DNA from: Sipunculus nudus
Lineage: Eukaryota > Annelida > Sipuncula > Golfingiida > Sipunculidae
Reading direction: 5' to 3'
Length of the DNA: 64,000 nt
Assembly: GCA_026874595.1 (NCBI GenBank)
Contig: CM049308.1
Coordinates: forward strand, 25,906,367-25,970,366
The position numbers and the translations under genes are program-made. This document shows, piece by piece, positions 35,046 to 46,332 of this stretch. Each line of letters starts with the position of its first letter. The stretch's first letter is position 1. The notes below the pieces were generated by a model. It was not told the DNA's origin and made no database searches. It was given only the letters and a program-made list of their open reading frames with translations.

Positions 35046-35491
35046 GCCATAATATTATTGTATTGAAAAGGTTATAAACACAGTTTAACATACCCGATAA
35101 TAGACGATGTACAATGATGAGATACTTGTAATGGTTGCCGCGTCAGAATTATGGGACATTAATCTTCCACAAGTCCAGCTCCTTCATTAATGGTGTCTCC
35201 ATGACCGAGGTCAACAATCAAAACCAGATCACTGCTGAAGCCTAGTTCCATACATGGTCCATCTTTTTACTTGCCGATTCTGCACGTTGTCATGAACAGT
35301 TCAGAATCATCATTAAAATCAAGGGTGATGCATGTTATAAGATAACATTTTGTGTAGCACGATGTGTAGTCCATTTATAATCAAATTAAGAATTAATCAT
35401 CATCCTGAACACTGATCGATCACATTCAATGAATACACTAAATCAATAACATGTTATTAAAGTGTTTTCAGTAAAGACCTATTTGGGTTTT

Positions 35492-35728
35492 TCAGTTACC
35501 AGGCACTTTTGTCATGGAACACATTACAGATAAACACCGTTCCTTGTTTGTAGTCCTCCCCCTTGCACATGACACAACTGATCCTTGTTTGTTCTTACAC
35601 TTGCAACGGCATGAAGCTCCAGTATCTTTGCAGTCAATGGAACACCACCAGTCCTCCTTGGGTCCTGGCATTTCAGGCTCCATGGGGGCAATCACTGTAT
35701 GACCATCTGACCATAGGCTCTTCTTTGT
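35492..35728 (-). CDS. DUF6589-type pseudogene, last exon with broken PHD-like finger
   Basis: In the phase set by exon 6 it reads DKEEPMVRWSYSDCPHGA and then a TGA where a Trp would be expected. Another frame continues PGPKEDWWCSIDCKDTGASC to a stop at 35492-35494. A small deletion across the WFH part of a PHD finger explains both frames. The Cys-rich end (CRCKCKN) resembles the tail of such proteins. Confidence 0.45.
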   Translation of the reverse strand, partial: TKKSLWSDGHTVIAPMEPEMPGPKEDWWCSIDCKDTGASCRCKCKNKQGSVVSCARGRTTNKERCLSVMCSMTKVPGN

Positions 35729-36002
35729 CTTATAAATTATAACAAAAAGTTTAAAGTAATTTCACTTTTTATTTTTATTAACATAAAACCAAAATAAATG
35801 TCAATTTGCATGTAATTAATTGGTTTGCTGAAGAGTTGACTGAGCAAATGTGACAACTTAAATGAATGTTATTTAACTCTATCAATAGCAGAATCATGAG
35901 GGATGTTGTGCATGTTTATTTATTTTCATTAATGTTTTTGTTTTGGGATATCTTATATTTATATAATTGCACATAATTTCTTATACCACATTCAAACTAT
36001 AC

Positions 36003-36375
36003 CTTCACCACAAATGCACCAGTCTGATGCCTCATAATCTTCTTCTGTCTCTAAGACAACCTGTATTTCAGACTCTGATGTCAATAGCCACATCTCACTC
36101 ACAATTATTCGGTAATTGCCACTAAGGATTTTTTCTTCTGCTGAGGCATCAGGTACAGAACCATCTGATACATATGCAATACTTACCTTACCCCACACAT
36201 TCAGAGCCAAATAGATAACATGAGATTCAGTAGTGAATCGTATGAAATTATTAACATAGTTGAAGGAGTTCATCACATCCTTTGTCACATTTTTATGTTG
36301 GAATGAATTCTTCAACTGAGCGAACGTCCCTCGTTCAGCAATGCTCTTTCCACTAAAGAGAATATTCATTGTTTC
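36003..36375 (-). CDS. DUF6589-type pseudogene, exon 6
   Basis: Acceptor TCAATTTGCAG. It reads ETMNILFSGKSIAERGTFAQ, then ESHVIYLALNVWG, and ends at YEASDWCICGE with donor GAAG|GTATAG in phase 1. A second consensus donor (AAG|GTAAGT at 36186) lies inside, but the frame stays open past it, so the long form is preferred. Confidence 0.5.
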
Positions 36376-36752
36376 CTGCAAATTGAACTTAATTATCATT
36401 TACTGACAAAAACTACTGGATTAAGTAAGGGATAAATATTTTTTTTTATTTTTACACTAGTTCAAGGAAACATTCATTTAAATGGTGGTAGGGTTGGGGG
36501 TATTTGCATTGTACTTGACAACTAAATTGTCCCCCCCCCCCCTTGCATTTGATGTCATCTGTTTGATGCTCTCTTTGCCATACCCTTAAATTGCATTAAA
36601 GTTATGAGATAGAACATGAATACATGGAACAGTGGGTTCACTTCATATGGTAAGCAGAAATGGAACCAACTTTCCTGTGTATTCATGTTCTGTCTCCTAT
36701 TAGAGGAACCGGCAAAGCTATTCATTCACCTCTCTACATAACAGTTAAAGAG

Positions 36753-36753
<1 letters not shown>

Positions 36754-36816
<63 letters not shown>
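36754..36816. repeat. (AT)n microsatellite
   Basis: About 63 bp of AT, inside the pseudogene intron between exons 5 and 6. Confidence 0.95.
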
Positions 36817-36820
<4 letters not shown>

Positions 36821-37397
36821 ATCAATCAGCAGCACAGTTTTATGCTATTAGTTCAAGTTGAAAAGTATTAATGCAGGTTTTCAATTTTTACATTTCCAAG
36901 ATATTCCTTCCTGAAGCATGATGTCCCTGTGATGAAATTACTGTTACAGGGTGAAGCCCTTCAAGCCGCTCACAGTCTGTCAGGTCAGGCCTGGCCTTCC
37001 TCGTATCTCCTATTCTTTATACTGATAGTGCATCACCATGAGTTGTTACTACTCCATCCTTCCTTCTTTGCACATATCTTTGCAGTCCTTTTATATACAA
37101 TTAATGACCCCTGCTGTTGATGATGGATTTGCATCTATGATACCTATATTTATCTGGATAATAAATGTAAATAGGTGTTAATTATGCAATTTTCCAGTTG
37201 TGAGTCATTCTAAATAATAAAGTGACATTAAGCAAGCAAAGTTAATTAAATGATCTCACCAATTCACTTCTTTGGTATACTTGTTCTTGATACAGATGAG
37301 GAATATGCCAGGAATTTGCCTTGATATTGTTTGAAGTAGGGAATATTCTTCACACAATAGTTACCATTTTGGACCGAAGCATGTCTTAATCCTACAC

Positions 37398-37575
37398 GTT
37401 TTGGAAGTATGCATGCAGAGGAAATTCAGAAGCATTCAAATGAACATTGCTCTCCTCAAAATCCTCGAGATGGACCCAATTATTGGCAGCACAGCAATTT
37501 GCAAAGAGCTTTATCTCGTTTTTTGCCCTCTGCACTGATCTCTGGCCTGAATCATGATTTTGGCATTGTCCCAGA
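37398..37575 (-). CDS. DUF6589-type pseudogene, exon 5 with 1-base shift
   Basis: Acceptor AATTCTTTAG, donor AAAC|GTGTAG. It starts in phase 1 as VWDNAKIMIQARDQCR and continues one frame over as NEIKLFANCCAANNWV. Adding one A to the run of six A near 37530 restores both the frame and the phase-0 junction to the next exon, so the shift is a single-base loss or a sequencing error. Confidence 0.5.
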
Positions 37576-37793
37576 CTAAAGAATTGCCATAACATAGTCA
37601 GCAATTTAAATATACTATTAAGTTTAATGTATTGCATATACTTACTATATATATATATTAATTATATCTAGTTTTGAAATTCTAACGGTTAAGTTGGGCA
37701 TAAAATTTACAACACTTTATTTGATGTTTCATAATATCATTGTGAATGTTTGGATTGCAGGAAATTTGCAGATAACTTCTGAATTAAATATAC

Positions 37794-38130
37794 CTCTCCC
37801 ACTCAAGGTTTTGTCTTCTTCTTCATACCAAGTCAATTTCTCCGACTTCTCCATTCTGGATAGATCATCTACTGACTTATTTGTGGTACTAGTCTCCTCC
37901 TGAAGTGGTATGTATTCCTCATCGTCGTCCTCATCGCTTAGGTCCTCCCATCCATCATCATCAGCATATTATTTTGTCTGAATATCTGACATCTTCAGAG
38001 TAGTGGACACAGGCGTGGATGTTGATGGGTAGGATTTGCTGGTTGATGGAGCTGATTTTTTTTTAGATGTTGTGGTGTGCTCCTCTGTGGAGACACCCGA
38101 CACAGATCCAGTACTGTCGCAGTCTGGTTC
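37794..38130 (-). CDS. DUF6589-type pseudogene, exon 4, acidic linker with stop
   Basis: 337 bp, acceptor TAGGTGACAG, donor GAGAG|GTATAT. Ser/Thr-rich, then strongly acidic (GWEDLSDEDDDEEY). One TAA at 37969-37971 interrupts an otherwise open frame. Confidence 0.5.
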
Positions 38131-38389
38131 CTGTCACCTAACCAAAAACGTGTTGTCATATTATATAAATCTATAAATAATATATATATATAAACTATTA
38201 ATAATTTTTCTTTATAAAAAAACAACATTTCTTTAATTATTTTCATATTATATCATGCAATATCAACTTAGTAATGATGATATGTCAAAACATGGGTTAA
38301 TCATGGTGACCCAGGCCATATATGATTCAAAACAAGTTTGGCTGATGCCTTCATGTTGAATAGCCTGTTTTTCATTATGATATTCTTAA

Positions 38390-38531
38390 TTATCAAACAT
38401 TTAAAAATACATTCTAGTGCCTGTTTCAAATGATTCAACTTTTCATCTGGTTCCTCGCAAGACTTGTTCAGCCGTCTTCTTGTGGACCATGAACCGTGGC
38501 AGATTCCAAGGTGATTGAAACACCTTATTAC
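38390..38531 (-). CDS. DUF6589-type pseudogene, exon 3 (3' limit uncertain)
   Basis: Acceptor ATTACTTACAG, phase 0. It begins VIRCFNHLGICHGSWSTRRR and continues with an acidic/Lys stretch. The frame stays open to about 38305, and the donor could not be fixed. The HLGIC motif matches the plus-strand fragment at 16420. Confidence 0.5.
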
Positions 38532-38645
38532 CTGTAAGTAATTAAATCGTATCAGTTATTTTACATGAATAAATGCAACAGACAAAACCTCTCAAAATAA
38601 TAATTGAAAATAAAATGTGTTGTTCTGAACAATTACGTGCCTCAC

Positions 38646-38754
38646 CTTCTCACTGCTTCCACAACGCCACATCTGCACACCATTTAGAGCCTGCAGGAAG
38701 CTGAACTTCTTTGCATTTAATGTATACAATGGCACAGACAGCATGTAGCCTAGC
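38646..38754 (-). CDS. DUF6589-type pseudogene, exon 2
   Basis: 109 bp, acceptor AATCCTCCCAAG, donor GAGAAG|GTGAGG, fully open. It reads LGYMLSVPLYTLN and FLQALNGVQMWRCG. Its first base completes an Arg codon with exon 1. Confidence 0.55.
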
Positions 38755-38874
38755 CTTGGGAGGATTAATCACCTGATAAATATATAATGATTTATTATCA
38801 GAGGAATGTGATTTTCTTCTATACTTACTTATTTCTGATCAAACAAATATTAAAATATTTAAAATAAAAATCAC

Positions 38875-39380
38875 CGGTAGTTTTCTTCATCCACAATGGG
38901 CATTGCTACCTCAATAGCACCAACTAAAGTTTTCATCTGGCCTCCCATGTCCCCAACCAGTTAACATCCGTACAGATTCAGCGCCATCAATCTGCGGGTA
39001 GCAGTATTCCCTAACATATGCACGCATTTCTTTTTTAATTCTTACAGACAAAATTTTCATGAAGGCTTTCTCTGCTGCTGGGCCACGGTTCAAGATATAC
39101 CGAATTGTTGTATAATATTTTGATTTCTTGACTGCTTTACTTATGTCATTTGCAGTCTGCACCCTTGTGATGTGGCGAGGAGGTGTGTGTGTGCACAATG
39201 TAACCTCTTGTGCGGGGTACTTATACCGAGTGGTGCCCATTCACTGTCTCCCTCTCCTGTTTTCTGTTTTCAATGGTTCTCTGTTTTTTGGAGAAGTGGA
39301 GAAGGCATGAATTCAAATGCCTTGTAGCCTCTGTCTATTTTGTTGAAACATACTCCACACACATGACCATCATTTGGAAC
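38875..39380 (-). CDS. DUF6589-type pseudogene, exon 1
   Basis: Acceptor CTTCATGTAG, donor CCG|GTGA. It begins VPNDGHVCGVCFNKIDRGYK (possible zinc-binding Cys pair) and ends GAIEVAMPIVDEENY. It contains a TGA (39270-39272), a frameshift around the CACACACA run near 39200 and another near 38960. Earlier exons were not identified. Confidence 0.5.
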
Positions 39381-39499
39381 CTACATGAAGGTGAAGAAGT
39401 GTATGCATCATTGTGTAGCACGTTTTACAGTATGGTTCTCTGTTTAATACATTTTAGGGGGGGAATGTATTCACATTGCGGTTTTAATATTAAATTATA

Positions 39500-40023
39500 T
39501 TAATACGTCCATCATGAGAACACCTACAATTTCAGGGCACGAACTGGTCATGATGTCAATGCAGAACTTTTTATCGCATATGTGCAGAAACAATATTACA
39601 TGACCCATAATTTTTACAGTTGACGGTGATAAGATAATATTAGTCATATTATTAGTTTGTTAATTAATTTCCTTAGACATCATTGTCTTTCAAGGTATGG
39701 GGCCTTTCTTCCAATCAAGGAAAAATATGTTTGTACTGCTCAATAGATTAAAGGGGGATTTAAATTGATGCAAGCTAATCTCATGCATATGAGCAGGAAA
39801 ATTTTAGAATGGAAGAGACAGAAATACGGATTAGGGCCCCAGAAAACCATATATATATCTTTATTTTGGCTGTAAGTATGCAGAGGGAAGTAAAATGGGT
39901 ATAGAACATTCAAGGTGTACCAACATTACTCAATATGAAATTTGGATTTTAGACAGTAAATTCAGATAAATTATGCTAATTAAGTAAATTCTAAAGTTTA
40001 TTGTTAAATATGCATTCTTTTTA
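39500..40023. other. No gene recognised
   Basis: AT-rich sequence between the DUF6589-type pseudogene and T3 element E. Confidence 0.4.
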
Positions 40024-40935
40024 AGCTCAGCTGACTGTAAATCATCTATAGGGATCACTTTTGTTCGTCTGTCCGTCCGTTAACCATGCTAAAATCGTAA
40101 CCGCTGGACTTAGAATCTTCTTACTGGACATGTAGGGTGGTCAAAATAAATTCCTAGGAAACCTTAAATTAAGTCTCTGTTAAACATATCCTCCGAGCTA
40201 TGGGGCTCAGAATAATGTATTATTTTATAAAAAAAAAAACTCCATTATCTGAACAACTAATACATTGATCACCATGGTTATTGAGTCATGGATAGTTTCA
40301 TCAGTTTTTGCAGACTGGTGGCGCCACCTGTATTTTTGAATTTTGAAGCACCTGTATTTTTAAATTTTGAAGCATTTTTTTTTCTCTTTTTTTTTAAAAA
40401 CCTTCAAAGATGCAGTCCGTTAACAAGACACAAATCGTAACCTCTAGACCTTGAATCTTCTAGCTTGACATCCCATGTGATCCATGAAAGAAATCACATT
40501 AAACCCGAAATTAGGTCTCTGTCAACCATATCCTCTGAGCTATAGGGCTCAGAAGTGCCCCCCCCCCCCAAAAAAAAAAAAAAATAATTGAACAATTGAT
40601 ACAAAAGCTCCAGTATCTGAAAAACTAATGCATTGATCACCATGAATCTTTGAATGCATATTAATCATGGATAGTTTCATCAGTTTTTGCAGACTGGTGG
40701 CGCCACCTATATTTTTAAATGTTAACACATTTTTTTTTCTCTATTTTTTAAACCTTCAAAGATGCAGTCGTCCGTTAACAGAGCGCAAATCGTATCCACT
40801 GTACCTTTAATCTTTCAACTTGAAATTATGGAAGACCAATGAAAAATCTCCTTGGGAACCTTAAATTAGATCTCTGTAAACCATATCCTCTGAGCTATGG
40901 CGCTCAAAAGTACCCCCCCCCCAGAATAATTTAGG
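40024..40935 (-). mobile_element. T3 element E, diverged, 5' end missing
   Basis: It begins AGCTCAGCTGACTGTAAATC at 40024, the family 3' end with a damaged hairpin, and carries two to three units with exact GGTGGCGCCACC at 40317 and 40696, plus C-runs. The right side fades into unrelated sequence near 40935 with no 5' palindrome. Confidence 0.65.
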
Positions 40936-40962
40936 ATATGATACAAAAGATTTTACACTTTT

Positions 40963-41282
40963 TATTGCATTATGAACTGAATCAATTGCGACATAAGCTT
41001 ATGACGGGTGATATATCAGCGGATGTATCAAGATAAATAATATATAATAATTGAATGTCAGTAGACAAATGTCAGTTTACTTAAAGCGTTCAACACTTTT
41101 GTTCTTGTGTTGTTCAAATGTTTCACTCGCGTGAGACCATTAATTACGTTAGTCTAGGTAACTTAATTGCATGAGTACTGTTGAATAAAGCGCCTCAAAG
41201 CCGAGAGATGTCAAGACAAGGTCGCAAGAGAGAAAGTCGATTAGATAAATCCATTGCAAACAATTCGCAAATCAATAGCAGC
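40963..41282 (+). repeat. Direct duplication R8, copy 1 (~330 bp)
   Basis: It matches 41912-42257 in the same orientation from TTGCATTATGAACTGAA to CAATTCGCAA, with shared GTTCAACACTTTTGTTCTTG and TTTCACTCGCGTGAGACCAT. Divergence is about 15-20% with indels. Confidence 0.8.
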
Positions 41283-41911
41283 TGATTTCAAAACAAAAAA
41301 GGAAACAGATATCCATGTTCAATATGAAGAAAATGAATCCATATTATTAAGGTGATTTGGACGAATTAAGTTAGTAAGATCCAGTTGCTGTATAATATAC
41401 TCATGACATTTTGTATGGTTTGATCAAGTACTTGACATTTTCCGTTCATGACTTTCAGGTACGGAAGCACAACGTTTTTTTTGAAAACATTGAATTAAAT
41501 TCAATTCAAAGATTGTATGGAGCTTGTTTGCAGAGAAAATGAGGAGGGTATCAATCTATATTACTACAAATACCGAATATTAAGTACGCTCTTGGTTCAT
41601 CATTCTTACGTAAATGACAAATGACGAATGTGTGTTGAAACTTTCAGCTAAAACTCCAGCCACCAGTCGTGCAATATACCAAACAGTCTGTAAACTAGTA
41701 CCATGGTTATTGTTACCACATACAGGTAAAAAAATATACATTTAATGACGGATCAGCTGAGGAAACCAGTTTAAGTATATAAGTTCCTTTAACTGACGGC
41801 TGCAAAATAGTCTAGACCAGGCCGTGAATTCATAGAAATCTCCCTCCCCTAAACCAACCAAACACCAACCCAATCGCGCGTATATGTCAATAATGTAATA
41901 ATACACAGCTT

Positions 41912-42257
41912 ATTGCATTATGAACTGAACAATTGCGACATAAGCTCAGGACGTGATATACCTGCGGATGTATACATTAGAGGATGTACAGATAAATAAT
42001 GTATTATCTTTGAATGTTAGTTAACAAATGTCAGTTTACGTAAAGCGTTCAACACTTTTGTTCTTGTGTGGTTCAAATGTTTCACTCGCGTGAGACCATG
42101 TGTTACGTCGGTCTCAATTAATGGCACGAGTCTTGTTGCATAAAGCGGCTCAAGGCGGAGAGGCGTTCACATAAGCTCGCAAGGGAGAGAGTCGATTGCA
42201 TAAAACCATTGTAGACTGGTATCTGTTGTAGAGCACCAACAATTCGCAAGTCAATTG
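41912..42257 (+). repeat. Direct duplication R8, copy 2
   Basis: The second copy of the block at 40963-41282, about 950 bp downstream. It ends 425 bp before the predicted TATA box of gene A, so it could act as upstream sequence of that gene. Confidence 0.8.
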
Positions 42258-42681
42258 CGGATGTGGAGAAAATCAATTGCAGACACTGTGCGAACAATAA
42301 AAAAAATATACTCTGCATTTTGTAATCGGTTCCAGGTGACTTGCAACTAACTTACAATTGTCTGTATTCCAAGGGTACATTTCGTGCTCAAAATGGAGTC
42401 TGAGAGTATATTGAACAAGTAGAAGTTTTACATTAATTATACATGGATCCTCGGTCATTTGATCATCTACATCGGAGGGTACCGGGTCATATACAGTGAA
42501 CGTGTGATGTATGATTATATATATGAGTGTTACGAATTATTTTGTGATCCGGTTTCTACCAGCCCCATTTGTTTTTTAAATATTGAGGCTTCCTGACGAT
42601 AGCTCGGCGGTTGTAGATCCCTAGTAATAAAATTGCGATCAATAATGACCTTTCAAAGTTTCAGTGTTATGTTAACAGTAA

Positions 42682-42687
42682 TATATA
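42682..42687 (+). promoter_or_regulatory. TATA-like box of gene A
   Basis: TATATA lies 37 bp upstream of the predicted ATG at 42724, which would put a start site near 42712 and leave a very short 5' UTR. AT-rich words are common in this DNA, so support is weak. Confidence 0.3.
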
Positions 42688-42723
42688 CAGCCCAGGCCAG
42701 ACCAGGCAGTTCTCATTCCAGAC

Positions 42724-42790
42724 ATGGATCTCAGAGACCTCATACGCTTCAGCCTGTATTACTTCTTAACGCACCTTCAATTTACCAAGG
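42724..42790 (+). CDS. Gene A exon 1 (leader)
   Basis: ATG, 22 codons plus one base, then the consensus donor AAGG|GTAAGT. Phase 1 matches the next exon exactly (G|GC). It encodes MDLRDLIRF followed by a hydrophobic stretch. It was chosen because of start, donor and phase; no homologous exon is available in gene B to confirm it. Confidence 0.5.
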
Positions 42791-45700
42791 GTAAGTAGGC
42801 CTATTCACCCTTTGTAACAACACTGGAGCAATTAAGTACGGCTATCCTTTAGCTGAACATCCCTGTAAAGCAGGGTGTTTACTGGTATATACATGGCTAC
42901 GCCTGTGATACCGCCGTCATTACTCTTGCAGACGTAACGCAGGCTGAGCGTTATGTGTGAAGCTGAGCGCACGTTTAAAGAGCATGTCAGCAAAAACTTT
43001 CTGCGGATTGCGTTTCGTTTAGAAAAACTTTTAACGTTTGAGTCTGAAGATTACTTATAAAATTACTTTCTTTAGTTATTAAAAGTTTCCAAATATTGAA
43101 AATGAATTTTTGCACAAAAATTGACTGATGGATGTATAGATGATACGAATCATACGATATACTGAATACTTGATATTCCACTGTACGTGGCATTGGTTTA
43201 TTATCAATATCTATTAATCTAATCATAAATGTCACACGAAATGTACAACCAACTTTTAACAACTTCTCTGAGCAAACGAAATGCTAATTTTTATCATATA
43301 CGATTCAGACTTGAGTTGGAACCAGTCTGCCGGGAGTCCTGGAGATGGCGTTGTACGGCCGTCTCTATGATTGGCCTAGAGCAGCGGTGCCATAATAGAG
43401 CGGGGTACCAGTCTAGGTACACTTACTGCCTAACAAAGCCCCTTCCTGTCCTGTCAGGGTCTAGAGGAACACCTTCTCATCCTTATTTTCTGATTTTCTG
43501 ATCAAAGCTTCAAGACTAATGAAAATAAAAAATAAGAATTCTACATGTGCAATATATAGACATCATGATTATACTAAACAGACCTTACGAGCAGAACGTT
43601 TTGGCAATCTTGTAAAGGTTTTTTTTTTCTGTGTGTCAATCTAAAAAGTGTATGAGCCAAATTTTCTCTAATTCTTATTTATCAGCTTATAACTGTCAGA
43701 CCTCTCCTGAGTATCTCAAAGTTTAATCATTTTACATCCTATGCTTGTTTATATGTGTCATGTGCTGTGATGAAGGGTATGAATTAATGTAAATGATGTT
43801 ACACCGGTACAACAGTATATTCTGAGGAGATGATCAGTTTTGCTGGTACAGTTAACATTTTCTAAGGGGAACATTGTTATGTTTTTATGAAAGAACTTCA
43901 TGTATATTGTAATGATACCAGCATGTGGCGCTTCCTGTTGAGTAACTGGCTAATTAAACCAGAATACCTAGATTAATAGATGGCGCTACATGAGTCGTGA
44001 CGTATACATTTCTGGGCAACTGGGTGTCGGGGAGCGAGAATAAAAGCCCTTGTCAACCAATGCCGAGTTGTCTTTGTGTCATTAGAAGTACTACATGTGA
44101 CACAACGAACATAACAGATATATATCAAAATTTGAACGCTTAAATAAAGACGAGATTATAAACACCAGGTCCGTCTTAATTCAAATATTGCTCTTGTCAT
44201 CCCAAATGAAGAGCCATTCGGGAAAAAAAACAAAAAAAATCCTTCACCGTTGACACTGATATAAGCTTACACTTTTTTTCTTATTTTGCACAGTATATAT
44301 TGCGGAAAGGCAATATTATACATTATATTTTGTAGCACTGTACATGTAATATGTATATTTTCTTTGCATCAATTAACACTTTATGAGATTATTGAGTGAA
44401 GTGTGCTCCAATAAACTTAAAGTAATTGAAATGTTCCATAAGGGGGCACTCCCTCCACACACATCCTACACTGTTCTTCAGCCTATTCCATGTGTTTATT
44501 TGTTCTATTCTGTAGCGTCAATGATGCTTTCTTCAGATACTGAGCCATTTATACTTTATTATGATTGTATAGTAGTTTTACAGTATTTGACAGTACATTA
44601 CACTACTTTTTTTAATATCTGGCCAAAACTTTAAATATTATCAAATAGTTACGTCTAGTGATCGTAAAATCACACACAGCATGCAGCTGGCTCTATAGAG
44701 GACCTATAGTCAGCGCTCTACCGAACGCGCTCTAACTGCTTTTTTGTTATTTTTAAGGCGCCCACCGATCCTGTTATGACCACATTATTGACAAAACTCT
44801 ATTTGGTGTGACTTCACAAGATGGTGTGTACAACGTCACGATTAATGGGGTCGCCACGCCTGTCTACTGCGACATGACAACTGACGGAGGAGGCTGGACG
44901 CTTCTGGTTGCTAAGGTTGAAGGGCTGGGCTGGAACATGCAAAACATCCTCGAGCGTAATGAACGGACCCCAGGATTATCTGTAGACTACTCCATATTGG
45001 GGAAAGCTGATTACATAAAAGCAAATGCACAGGGCAAACGTTTTCAGGTTTGTTTATTTATATATCTTAATCTTACTGGATATCTTGAGAATGTATCTTT
45101 TCTTGAGAATTTGTCTTTAGAGAGATGGAATATGTGTTAGAATAGAAATTTGTGGCAGATTTCCACTTTTTGTTACATATGTGGTTCGTTGTATAAAATA
45201 CTGGTTTAAAATTATTCACATGGATGACAAGATTCCCAAAGCAGTTATATATGTATTTAAGGAAGATGGACAACAATGGAAAAATGAATTGGGCCACCTA
45301 TATTAGAACATTACTATTTCAGGCAGGATTTGGTTATGTGTGGGTGATAGAATATGTGGGAGATGTAAATATTTTTATTGAACAGTTTAAGCAACGAGTA
45401 AAAGACATGGCAGTACAAGATTGGCATAATGATATCAATTCCAGTAATAAATTGTATTTCTATGGAATTTTCAAATCATTGTTAACAATAGAAAAGTATT
45501 TATTATGTGTACCTTATAAAAATATTACAAGGCACTCGTCAAATTGAGATGTAGCAACCATAAATTAGCAGTAAAATCAGGTCGACATAAAGGAATTGAT
45601 AGAGAAGAAAGAATATTCAAATACTGTTACAATCTTGGTTATAATATCATAGAAGATGAATGTCATTTTATGTTAGAGTGCCCTTTGTATAATGATCTAC

Positions 45701-45891
45701 GTGTGAAATATTTAAGAAATGATATGCTACAGCCTGATGAATATAATTTTAAAAGTATTTTCAATTTGGAAAATCTGTTAGAAATTTCAAATTTAGCAGC
45801 CTTATTTCACTATGGTTTTATAAAAAGACAAAAATATTAGATAATTGATATTTATAGCACTATTTTGAGATACATTGGAGAATTTTGAATT

Positions 45892-45942
<51 letters not shown>

Positions 45943-46266
45943 TCTCTCTTAGGAATACTCTTTTCTATCTTACAGAATCACAAGTACTTATTTGTATTTG
46001 ATATAACTTTGAATTCACATGTTTGTAAGTATTCGTATGTTAATATTATGGCATATTGAATGTTTACAGTTGGAACTTTGGGCTTGAGGCATCTATTCCT
46101 GAATAAACTCTTACTAACTTACTTACTTAGAATAGAAAACTTTCTTCAAATCTACTAGTGTTAATATTTACTAACAGGGTGCGGAGTATTGCAATTGAGG
46201 TATTACCATACATATTAATTTGGAAGCATCAAACCTGCTTCTTCTTTGATGGATTGGATATATGTA

Positions 46267-46332
<66 letters not shown>

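Larger units (their letters stand above)
35492..39380 (-). pseudogene. DUF6589-type gene with C-terminal PHD-like finger, disrupted
   Basis: Seven exons can be traced on the minus strand: 39380-38875, 38754-38646, 38531 to about 38390, 38130-37794, 37575-37398, 36375-36003 and 35728-35492. Several junctions agree in phase (CG|G between exons 1 and 2; phase 0 between 2 and 3). Order: a C-x2-C start (HVCGVCFNKID), an STPHKR region, helices with KSKYYTTIRYILNRG, FLQALNGVQMWRCG, CFNHLGICHGSW, an acidic linker (DEDDDEEYIP), VWDNAKIMIQARDQ, ERGTFAQLKNSF, and DWCICGE as the start of a PHD-like finger. I know this layout from DUF6589 proteins; their function is unknown. Defects: TGA at 39270-39272, TAA at 37969-37971, a shift in a CA repeat near 39200, a missing A in an A-run near 37530, and a damaged PHD finger. 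Confidence 0.6.

Noticed and set aside
45048-45140. Extension of gene A exon 2 past 45047
   Set aside because: The frame stays open to 45140, but the GT at 45048 gives the phase matched by exon 3 and by gene B, and similarity stops there.
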